From NCBI GenBank assembly GCA_963989245.1, contig OZ022349.1, positions 32,556,393 through 32,620,392 on the forward strand: a stretch of DNA of 64,000 nucleotides. The letters run 5' to 3'. The stretch comes from Nansenia antarctica (lineage: Eukaryota; Chordata; Actinopteri; Argentiniformes; Microstomatidae). This document shows positions 42,291 through 64,000 of this stretch, in pieces. The notes beneath the pieces are model-generated. The model searched no databases. It saw only the letters and a list, made by a program, of their open reading frames with translations, and was not told the origin of the DNA. A program made the position numbers and the translations under genes. The stretch's first letter is position 1. Each line of letters begins with the position of its first letter.

Positions 42291-45200
42291 AGCACTTTCA
42301 ATGACCCATGTCTATTTTCCAAAACTTTGAAGACCTGATTTTTATTTTTCGGAAATTCACAAACTTTCAAGCATGTCAAGGACCTGTGAGAACCCTGAAT
42401 TCATATAATCATTATCATAATAATAGAGTGAGAGACATGCAATGTATGTTGTGTTTGGTCATGATGACTGTAAACGCTGTTTATGGTGTTTATGGTGTCA
42501 TACCTGAGCTGTTTATGGTGTTTATGGTGTCATACCTGAGCTGTAGTACGCAGCGGCCAGGCCGATCGACGCGATACCTGAAACCAGAGAAGAGTCACTT
42601 CATGTCTCTATATAACAACCCCATAAGACCTGTGTCTATAGAACACTCCTATAAGACCTGTCTATAGAACACTCCTATAATACCTGTGTCTATAGAACAC
42701 TCCTATAATACCTGTGTCTAGGGCTGGGTATCGCCACTGATTTCGCAAAACGATTCGATTCCGATTCACAGCTCCCGATTCGATTCGATTCGATTCACGA
42801 TTCGATTCGATTCGATTTAGTTACAATATCAATTTTCCTTGAATATGAAGAGGTTCTCAGAACTAATGCTATAAATCAAATCAAATCAAATCAAATTTTA
42901 TTTGTATAGCGCATTTCTTACAAGATGCAACTCAATGCGCTTCACACAATGAAAATGTTCAGTCAATCAGTCAATCAATCAATCAATACTGACAGAGCCG
43001 CGAGCAGGCAAAAGTAAAAAACCTGTATACTATGTAGCCAGGAAAAATTCCCTTGCAGCCCTCTACCAATAGAGCGACTACTAGCCAGTTTGCTTACCAG
43101 TACCCAGCGGTCCCCCAGGGGAGGCCAGGACCACCGGCACAAAGCAAGCAAGCAAGGGCAAAAACCTGTACACCATGTATCCAGGAAAAATTCCTTGCAT
43201 ATTATCGGCGTACACACTGTCCATAAATTTTGTGTTGTATTTGCATCGTTCTGCATCCAGTAAATGGTTCAAGGAACCCTATAACATGTAGCATTGTTAA
43301 ACATATCAATGTTTACATTAAGAATTGACTCCAAAGCAGTTACATGAATGTACTTCTTATTGGAACATAAATGAACATCATTGACCAACATTTTGCTAAA
43401 TCAGACACTACAAAAAGTGCTTTTTAACGTGCTTTACTGCAGCCAGTGTAAATAAAGGGGCTACAAACATAGCCTATCGGTAAACAAGACATCACATATC
43501 CCTCAGGACTGTCTCAAATAGCTTATTTGCATAATATATATATATATACTGTATATACAAAATAAAAATGTGCAAAACTCAAATGAAAATAGTGCAATAG
43601 ATGAGGGTATTTTGGGGAACAAAAAAACACATTGTAAACCATAATGTCCATGAAACTAAAGCCCTTCATTACTGCTTTCTCACTTTTTGGAGATTGGAAG
43701 ATTTTATTCAGGAATAAACATAATTGGAAAATCAATGATTATTAAAATAACATCACAAATCTACGGAACCACTTATTGAGGCATGACGTGCCTGACGTGA
43801 AACATGGAAAAGCAGATCCGAAACAAGCCTCGCTGATAAAGTGACAAGTGATTGTCAGGTACGAGTCCATTGCTCTGGATGTCCAGCTGTCACACGTTAT
43901 GGCAACTCTCTCTGCTGGCTGGAGTGAAGTTGCGATGTCACGTTTCACCTGCGCGGACATGTCTGGGACTATCACTTCACTCAACTGTTTGCGTGTCGGT
44001 AACACGTAGCGTGGTTCTAGTACACTGACGACACTGTAGTAATTAGTTGGGCACGCAGAGAATTTGATTGTAATTTGCAACCAAACGTCTTTATCAGCGA
44101 GGCTTGTTTCGGATCCGCTTTTTTTGTTTGTTTCACGTCAGGGTGATGCCTCAATAAGTGGTTCCGTAGATTTGTGTTGTTTCCACTAAATGTAACCTCC
44201 ACTGCGCGCAGCTTGCATATGGCTTTGCTTTTGTCCTGCTCATCTCTATTGTCATAATGTTTACATACAAAATGCACCCAGACATCTGCCTTTAAGCCTG
44301 GTCGTTGCGTGAGATATGATAAATTCTTGTAGCGCGAGATCTGGCCACGAGATCTCGTTGCGGGTTGAAGCTGCAAGCAGAAAAAAATAAAAAATAAAAG
44401 AAAGATCGATCTCGGGATTTATGAATCGATAATCGCTCATTCAATGAAGATCGATTCAGAATCGGGAAATCGATTTTTTGAACCCAGCCCTACCTGTGTC
44501 TATAGAACACTCCTATAAGACCTGTGTCTATAGAACACTCCTATAAGACCTGTCTCTATAGAACACTCCTATAAGACCTGTCTATAGAACACTCCTATAA
44601 GACCTGTCTCTATAGAACACTCCTATAAGACCTGTGTCTATAGAACACTCCTATAAAACCTGTGTCTATAGAACACTCCTATAAGACCTGTGTCTATAGA
44701 ACACTCCTATAAGACCTGTGTCTATAGAACACTCCTATAAGACCTATAGAACACTCCTATAAGACCTGTGTCTATAGAACACTCCTATAAGACCTGTGTC
44801 TATAGAACACTCCTATACGACCTGTGTCTATAGAACACTCCTATAAGACCTGTGTCTATAGAACACTCCTATAAGACCTGTGTCTATAGAACACTCCTAT
44901 AAGACCTGTGTCTATAGAACACTCCTATAAGACCTGTGTCTATAGAACACTCCTATAAGACCTGTCTATAGAACACTCCTATAAGACCTGTGTCTATAGA
45001 ACACTCCTATAAGACCTGTGTCTATAGAACACTCCTATAAGACCTGTGTCTATAGAACACTCCTATAAGACCTGTGTCTATAGAACACTCCTATAATACC
45101 TGTGTCTATAGAACACTCCTATAAGACCTGTGTCTATAGAACACTCCTATAAGACCTGTGTCTATAGAACACTCCTATAAGACCTGTGTCTATAGAACAC

Positions 45201-46957
45201 TCCTATAAGACCTGTCTATAGAACACTCCTATAAGACCTGTGTCTATAGAACACTCCTATAAGACCTATAGAACACTCCTAATAAGACCTATAGAACACT
45301 CCTATAAGACCTGTCTATAGAACACTCCTATAAGACCTGTCTATAGAACACTCCTATAAGACCTGTGTCTATAGAACACTCCTATAAGACCTGTGTCTAT
45401 AGAACACTCCTATAAGACCTGTCTATAGAACAACCCTATAAGACCTGTGTCTATAGAACACTCCTATAAGACCTGTGTCTATAGAACACTCCTATAAGAC
45501 CTGTGTCTATAGAACACTCCTATAAGACCTGTCTATAGAACACTCCTATAAGACCTGTCTATAGAACACTCCTATAAGACCTGTCTATAGAACACTCCTA
45601 TAATACCTGTGTCTATAGAACACTCCTATAATACCTGTGTCTATAGAACACTCCTATAAGACCTGTGTCTATAGAACACTCCTATAAGACCTGTGTCGAT
45701 ATCCTCCGCCAATGCTCTCCTCTCTCAAAGAGAAGGAAAATGGTAAATGGACTGACTTATATAGCTCCTTATTCCAAAGCGCTTTACAACAGCCTCTCAT
45801 TCACCCATTCACACACACATTCACACACCAATGGCGGCAAGCTACCATGCAAGGCACCGGCCGGCCCGCTCATTGGGAGCAATTTGGGGTTCATTGTTTT
45901 GGCCAAGATCACCTTGACATGTGGACAGCCGGGGTTTGAACCGCCGATCTGCCGACCTTGCAATCATTAGATGCCGGCTCTACCTCCTGCAGCCACAGCC
46001 GCCCTGTATCTAACACGTTGCCAACAGTTGAGAAAGTGCTCGAAAAAGAGAACCTGTTGCCACAGAGCCAACTGCCCAGCATCCACATGTGATGAGTTAA
46101 TCACCAGCTGAGTGCAACGACACCGTCATTAGGACTCATATTAGATACTCTTTTTCAAAGTTAATATCGGTCGGTCTGTCAAAACATGTCATTAAAGTTG
46201 TTTGCTGAAAATACCACTCAGATGTTAATCTAGAGGCCTTGCCTCTTCAGCCCTCTGTCTCAGACGGGTGGTTGCAGTGTGTTCAGCTTTAAATGCAGAT
46301 GAGCTGCTGCGTCTCCACCAGCGACATGCCAGATTTCCTACTACTTCCTGCTTTGCCCTGACCCGGTTTGGAGAAGCAGTCAGACATCTGAATGGTTAGC
46401 TCACAGGCAGGCCTACTACAGGCTGCTGCCGCAGCTCTTCTGTCCTCTGAGGTTTTATCTGGTTTAGAGAAGCCAGGGTGAAAATGGGTGCATCAGATTT
46501 AGCAAGCTCATTTCCATCTGTCGCCCTAGGTTGGGGGCCAGCGCAGCGGTTTGTGCTGGTCTGTGCAGCCAACAGCTGAGCACTTTCCATACTTAGCTCT
46601 TAGCTTTGACATAGTCCTAGTTCCTAGTTCTCCAGCCATGGCTGTTCTAGTCTGAAATATGGAGCCCACAAAAAAAATGACTGGGTTGTTTTATTTGGCA
46701 GTTTGTGTGTCAGTAGGCCCACCAGCGACCCCCATGTAGGTGACCAAGCACTGACAGTCAACGTTTCATAATGTGGGACCTTTAAGACACGCTCGCACAC
46801 ACGCACCAACGCACGCACACATACGCACACACACACGCACACACACACGCACACACACACGCTTCGTACCAATGAGCAGTGACCAGGATCGGATCCCAGG
46901 GGATCTCTTCAGGTGCAGCAGGTTGAAGGTGTGTTCCTCTACAGTCATGTACCCCAT
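38468..46957 (-). CDS. CYBC1: CYBC1 (Eros), cytochrome b-245 chaperone 1
   Basis: Five coding exons (46957-46870, 42577-42536, 42017-41847, 39543-39399, 38675-38468) join in matching phases to 217 codons. CYBC1 is an endoplasmic reticulum membrane protein needed for stable gp91phox-p22phox, hence for the phagocyte oxidative burst. Conserved blocks are LHLKRSPGIRSWSLLIGIAS (first hydrophobic helix, about 24-42), LWKLFYVTGCLFVAMQNMEE (second helix, about 46-65), EEKVRYLGRGYLLVLRLATG and FSYPLTQSATLGGRSDVEAV. The human protein, as I recall, has 187 residues; the extra length here is an acidic tail, with a Glu/Asp-rich run from about residue 170. The start Met sits at the very first base of its exon, with a non-coding first exon near 47662. 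The introns contain an hAT, SINE-like repeats and a 28-bp minisatellite. Confidence 0.92.
38676..39398. repeat. Polypurine (GGGA)n tract in CYBC1 intron
   Basis: 38687-38715 and 38813-39350 are GGGAG/GAGA with AAGG. This is polypyrimidine on the CYBC1 sense strand, leading into the acceptor of the last exon. No other content except 38720-38800, which is plain intron. Confidence 0.95.
39399..39543 (-). CDS. CYBC1: CYBC1 exon 4 (coding)
   Basis: Acceptor GTGTTCCAG, donor CGCAG/GTAAGA on minus. Encodes VLDMRHLRDVCVQEEKVRYL through TQSATLGG. Confidence 0.93.
39690..40035 (+). mobile_element. 3' fragment of a CR1/L2-like LINE
   Basis: One frame encodes a block like GAFQTMAPRLWNALPLDLRS followed by FKKQLKTVLYRQAF. 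This AP-x-LWN-x-LP...FKxxLKT signature is typical of the reverse transcriptase C terminus in CR1/L2-type fish LINEs. The 3' end is near TAAAGCACTTTGTGACC. Confidence 0.7.
40045..40480 (-). repeat. Dispersed repeat with TTTATTGTCATTG end
   Basis: Begins GGTCTTTATTGTCATTGC and continues through a purine-rich run to CTGTACTTAGTC. The opening recurs near 28612 (CAACTTTATTGTCATTGCAG), so it is probably a retroelement 3' end on minus. Family not recognised. Confidence 0.5.
40826..41814. mobile_element. Non-autonomous element with AACGTCGCTAAAG ends, carrying nested repeats
   Basis: Terminal inverted repeats of about 28 bp contain CGTCGCTAAAG and AATCCAGGCTTAT. Inside lie a split tRNA-like SINE (A-box part 40903-40936, B-box part 41650-41700, GGTTCGAATCC) and, between its halves, a CR1/L2-like LINE fragment at 40938-41345. 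No transposase is present. Confidence 0.6.
40938..41345 (+). pseudogene. C-terminal fragment of a CR1/L2-like reverse transcriptase
   Basis: A frame to the stop at 41334-41336 contains LHWLPIAARIRFKTLVLAYQ, then LAPRWWNELPTAVRT and FRRRLKTHLF. These are the standard late blocks of CR1/L2-type LINE polymerases. No catalytic part remains. Confidence 0.75.
41847..42017 (-). CDS. CYBC1: CYBC1 exon 3 (coding)
   Basis: Acceptor CTCTCTGCAG, donor CAAAG/GTGAGA on minus. Encodes SVLWKLFYVTGCLFVAMQN and on to TMWRKGHDK, including the second hydrophobic helix. Confidence 0.93.
42203..42284. repeat. (GA)n microsatellite in CYBC1 intron
   Basis: Pure GA on plus from about 42213, that is CT on the CYBC1 sense strand. 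Confidence 0.95.
42536..42577 (-). CDS. CYBC1: CYBC1 exon 2 (coding, 42 bp micro-exon)
   Basis: Acceptor GGTTTCAG, donor CTCAG/GTATGA on minus. Encodes IASIGLAAAYYSS, the core of the first membrane helix. It is too short for ORF callers but is fixed by phase and family match. Confidence 0.92.
42719..44492 (-). mobile_element. hAT element with ZBED-type transposase remnants
   Basis: Ends are TAGGGCTGGG and CCCAGCCCTA, flanked by a perfect 8-bp duplication CCTGTGTC (42711-42718 and 44493-44500). On minus, 44376-44017 holds a BED-finger-like piece (VWVHFVCKH...LRNHLLRHHPD) and 44080-43742 a piece with LEPRYVLPTR and ITCDSWTSRAMDSYL. Both are hAT hallmarks. The catalytic core is largely missing, so it is a deletion derivative. 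A SINE-like repeat is nested at 42876-43262. Confidence 0.9.
42876..43262 (+). mobile_element. SINE-like repeat, copy 2 (nested in the hAT)
   Basis: Same family and orientation as 33563-33965, with the AATCAAATCAAATC head and the GTTCTGCATCCAG end. Confidence 0.75.
45730..46010 (+). mobile_element. Fish SINE-like repeat with CCAAAGCGCTTTACA
   Basis: Contains TATTCCAAAGCGCTTTACA, TTCACCCATTCACACAC and a tRNA-B-box-like GGGTTTGAACC. This combination recurs widely in fish genomes. No coding. Confidence 0.65.
46011..46785. other. CYBC1 intron, no recognised content
   Basis: About 775 bp of unique-looking sequence. I see no exon, repeat unit or transposon terminus here. Confidence 0.5.
46786..46862. 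repeat. (CA)n/(CG) microsatellite
   Basis: CACACGCACAC tract, GT on the CYBC1 sense strand, ending eight bases from the donor of CYBC1 exon 1 (coding). Confidence 0.9.
46870..46957 (-). CDS. CYBC1: CYBC1 exon 1 (coding)
   Basis: Acceptor CTGTCTCAG followed at once by ATG; donor CATTG/GTACGA on minus. Encodes MGYMTVEEHTFNLLHLKRSP through SWSLLI. A second ATG three codons in (MTVEEH) could also be the start. Confidence 0.9.
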
Positions 46958-47661
46958 CTGAGACAGGACAGACAGAGGACAGGTGAGACAGAGAGACAGG
47001 GGAGACAGAGAGACAGGGGAGACAGAGGACAGATACGATGACATGTTAAAGGACAGATATGACGACATATTAAAGGACAGATATGATGACATATTAAAGG
47101 ACATATTATGACATATTAAAGGACATATTTTGACATATTAAAGGACAGATATGATGACATGTTAAGGTTTGGGTGTGGTCCCTGTCCTTTTGTTTCCTAC
47201 ACCCCCCAAAATGCATCCTGTCCTCATTATATTCTTTATCATGATTGGAGGGGTGAAAACGACATCATTTAGGCTTACTCTTGCAGACAGGGTGAGTGTT
47301 AGTATTCGAATGGGGCCATATCTGCCTCTCTTCTCACTGGTTTATATGTACACAAGTTGACTGATGACCGTTGGATGTGAACAAATCAACTGTCACTTTT
47401 GTATGACTATATTATATGACTATATATGACTATATTATATATTACTGATTTGTTGATTGTTGTCGACTGTTGTTGGTCGAGGAGCAAGGTCCCAAAGTAT
47501 TTCACCATATCAATTACGGCTGTATGCGATGTAAGCCTACGAGACAAATACGATTTGATTTGATCTGAATGGGAATCTGCTCGAACAAACACAACACATG
47601 TCCTCTTGTCCACAAGGAAGTAGTGAATGTTATTAATGTATCAATTAGAACTCTCTCTTAC
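46958..47661 (-). other. CYBC1 5' intron
   Basis: Contains purine-rich runs (GACAGGGGAGACAGAG) and a tandem ACATATTAAAGGACAGATAT array at 47035-47165. A dispersed-repeat tail lies near 47440-47565 (GGTCGAGGAGCAAGGTCCC...GATTTGATTTGATC). No exon seen. Confidence 0.55.
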
Positions 47662-47780
47662 CTTTACGCTCTCCAAACCTTCTCCTCGATGATACACAGA
47701 TGATACACAGTTTGTTCACAACGTCGCAACAGTGACGGTTATTGTTTGTGATTTAGGGAAGTTGATTTCATGTTAACATC
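47662..47780 (-). other. Putative CYBC1 non-coding first exon
   Basis: On minus, GCGTAAAG/GTAAGAG is a good donor (GT at 47661-47660), and the coding exon 46957 begins immediately after its acceptor, so an upstream non-coding exon is required. The transcription start is not resolved. Confidence 0.5.
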
Positions 47781-48130
47781 AGAGACACAAGCAGGTGGTG
47801 CTGCTTACTTCCGGGTTGCGTCTCTGCTGATTGGCTTATGACATTAACCGTTTACACCCCGCCCATCATGACTTTACACGGTTATGATACATTGTTGCAC
47901 ATGTTTACAATCAGGGCCAGACGAACGCATAATATGTATCTCCCTCTGTCCGTTTGATCACTTTTCTTTTGCTGACTTGGGTCAAAGGCTTTTTCTTATT
48001 TTCCAGTGTTAAAAATATGTCTTTACATAAAAGTGTCAGATGTGTTAAATGACGTAGGGTGACGTTTGATTCACGGTACACCGGTTTACGCATGCGCCCT
48101 GGGCTGACCGGGGGCACAATGGAGGCGAAT
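47781..48130. promoter_or_regulatory. Candidate bidirectional promoter CYBC1-NARF
   Basis: The two genes diverge here. GCTGATTGGCTTAT (47825-47840) contains an inverted CCAAT box. TTTACGCATGCGCCC (48084-48100) resembles an NRF1 site. No TATA box is obvious. Bases are less repetitive than in the surroundings. Confidence 0.45.
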
Positions 48131-48354
48131 ATTCAGAAGCCAAGTCGTAGAAAACTCCCCAGAAACCCCAGAGTTAAGTCTGTATCGGGCAGACTTCCAC
48201 TAGAAATGGACGTCTGTTGTCCCGGACATCTGTAGGCTTCTATTGTTAGTGTAGAACTGCTCGTCCTAGCCTTATGATGGTTTAATAAATGACCTGACCC
48301 GAACTGAGACACTGCTGAGTTCACTGAGTTCTCCAGAGGAGCTTCAACCTTCAT

Positions 48355-48742
48355 CCTCTCCTCTCCTCTCTTCTCCTTTCTTCTCTTCTCCTCTCTTCTC
48401 TTCTCTTCTCTTCTCTTCTCTTCTCTTCTCTTCTCTTCTCTTCTCTTCTCTTCTCTTCTCTTCTCTTCTCTTCTCTTCTCTTCTCTTCTCTTCTCTTCTC
48501 TTCTCTTCTCTTCTCTTCTCCTCTCCTCTCTTCTCTTCTCTTCTCTCCTCCTCTCTTCTCTTCTCTTCTCTTCTCTTCTCTTCTCCTCTCTTCTCTTCTC
48601 TTCTCCTCTCTTCTCTTCTCTTCTCTTCTCTTCTCTTCTCTTCTCTTCTCCTCTCCTCCTCTCTTCTCTTCTCTTCTCTTCTCTTCTCTTCTCTTCTCTT
48701 CTCTTCTCTTCTCTTCTCTTCTCTCTTCTCTTCTCTTCTCTG
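48355..48742. repeat. (TCTTC)n pentanucleotide tract
   Basis: About 385 bp of CTCTT/CTCCT with no purine on plus, in the 5' part of NARF upstream of the donor at 48799. Intermolecular length variation is expected. Confidence 0.95.
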
Positions 48743-48798
48743 CTGCACCGCACATCTACAGTGTCTGGAGAACCTTGTCTGGAGACACGATTAAACCG
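48743..48798 (+). other. Putative NARF non-coding first exon end
   Basis: GATTAAACCG/GTGAGT is a strong donor at 48799 on the NARF strand, upstream of the coding start exon. The 5' limit is unknown. Confidence 0.45.
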
Positions 48799-49415
48799 GT
48801 GAGTTATTTTTATTTATTTTAGTATTAAATATTAGTAATAACTGTAATATTATTAATATCTGTGCATTGATGTGGTCATTAACCCCTGGGGTGGGCCCTG
48901 GGTAGGAGACGCCACATGTTATCTGAGGACAACACACAGACACACATACACATCACTGCTGCCAAGCAAGCAAGGTGTTTACACACAAAGACAACGAGAG
49001 TGAAGGCATTCTATTTATTTATTTTATTTGTATATTTACGTATTTCACCTTTATTCAACCAGGAGGTTTATTCCCTTGAGATTGAAATGTCTTTATTGTT
49101 CTGTTTGATTGGCATAGTTTATGTATTTTGTGTGTATATTTTGAATAAACTGCATCCCCTTTGGCAATAAATACCTGCTGGTGTGTGAAGTAGGTTGATG
49201 TTGATTGGACTGTTGATGATGTCAGCAGGGCAGAGACATGATTCTGTCACACGCTTGGTGTTGAGTCTGTACACTAGTCATCATGAAACTCCCAGGAGAG
49301 AGTGTGTGTAGACCTATTTGGAGACTCAGTGTGTGTAGACCTATTTGGAGAGTGTGTGTAGACCTGTTTTGAAGGTTGTAAGCCTACAGAGCTGGATGTC
49401 TCACTGAATTTGAGG

Positions 49416-49448
<33 letters not shown>

Positions 49449-49457
49449 TGTACATAG
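48799..49457 (+). other. NARF intron 1
   Basis: Plain AT-rich intron, with a GTGTGTAGACCTATTTGGAG short repeat at 49300-49370 and (TTG)n at 49420-49447. No exon or transposon recognised. Confidence 0.6.
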
Positions 49458-49481
49458 AGATCTCCTGTTGTGTCAAAGAAA

Positions 49482-63795
<14,314 letters not shown>

Positions 63796-63809
63796 GTGGG
63801 TCTCCTTCA

Positions 63810-64000
63810 CCTGCGCTCTGTCTCCCTCTGTCTCTCTCTCTGTCTCTCTCTGTCTCTCTTTGTCTCTCTCTGTCTCTCTCTGTCTCTCTCTCTCTCTCTC
63901 CCTCTCTCTCTCCCTCTCTCTCTCCCTGTCTCTGTCTCTCTGTCTCTGTCTCTCTCTGTCTCTGTCTCTCTCTCTCCCTCTGTCTCTGTCTCTCTCTCCC
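63810..64000. repeat. (CT/CTGT)n tract to the window end
   Basis: CTCTCTGTCTCTCTC, pyrimidine on NARF sense, starting about 15 bp after the donor at 63796. Confidence 0.95.

Larger units (their letters stand above)
42600..45700. repeat. 28-bp minisatellite split by an hAT element
   Basis: Unit core GTCTATAGAACACTCCTATA with AGACCTGT. About four copies lie at 42605-42718 and over 40 copies at 44493-45700. Variants with a 4-bp loss (CCTGTCTATAG) recur. The block 42719-44492 is an inserted transposon. Confidence 0.95.

Overview
The window is eukaryotic and almost certainly teleost fish DNA. It carries split genes with GT-AG introns, very abundant (CT)n, (GT)n and CTGT microsatellites, and a typical fish mobile-element set: Tc1/mariner, hAT, Harbinger-type MITEs, BEL/Pao, Ty3/Gypsy, an Academ-like element and non-LTR retrotransposons. 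The species cannot be fixed from the sequence alone. No prokaryotic gene, CRISPR array or convincing RNA gene is present.

Three host genes are recognisable from their exons, in an order I recall from human 17q25. HEXD (hexosaminidase D) is on the plus strand, 3' half only, six exons 26973-36526. CYBC1 (Eros, chaperone of the phagocyte NADPH oxidase heterodimer) is on the minus strand, five coding exons 46957-38468. NARF (an iron-only hydrogenase-like prelamin A binding protein) is on the plus strand, seven coding exons 49482-63795, continuing past the window. HEXD and CYBC1 are tail to tail. CYBC1 and NARF are head to head across about 0.4-1 kb with a CCAAT box and an NRF1-like site.

Positions 1-26972 have no host exon and are best read as one HEXD intron filled by nested elements. 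A (CT)n satellite with a recurring CTGACAGACA motif received a non-LTR retrotransposon (minus, pieces 4790-7043, 8986-9583, 21470-22236). That element was split by a 1.9-kb MITE-like element and by a BEL/Pao retrotransposon (9589-21464; identical-looking 404-bp LTRs; 5-bp target duplication CTGTG). The BEL 5' LTR was in turn split by a 5.36-kb DNA transposon (9690-15047; about 725-bp inverted repeats; 3-bp duplication TAG). This last element encodes a DDE-type region and an XPG/FEN-like nuclease region, the hallmark of the XPG-carrying branch of the Academ superfamily.

The BEL element keeps a 1,581-codon open frame but has lost much of the reverse transcriptase and the integrase core. The other introns hold a second non-LTR copy with nested elements (31573-36112), an hAT with a clean 8-bp duplication (42719-44492), a second hAT-like element (51904-53473), a decayed Gypsy element with 159-bp LTRs (56313-60377), and many minisatellites. 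One minisatellite, 1.7 kb in NARF intron 6, is an array of units that look like 3' splice sites.

Two large-scale patterns stand out. Long low-complexity tracts are pyrimidine-rich or GT-rich on the sense strand of whichever gene contains them, and the polarity flips for CYBC1. Short tandem duplications have also reached exons: a 10-residue repeat in HEXD and a copied exon tail with splice donor in NARF.
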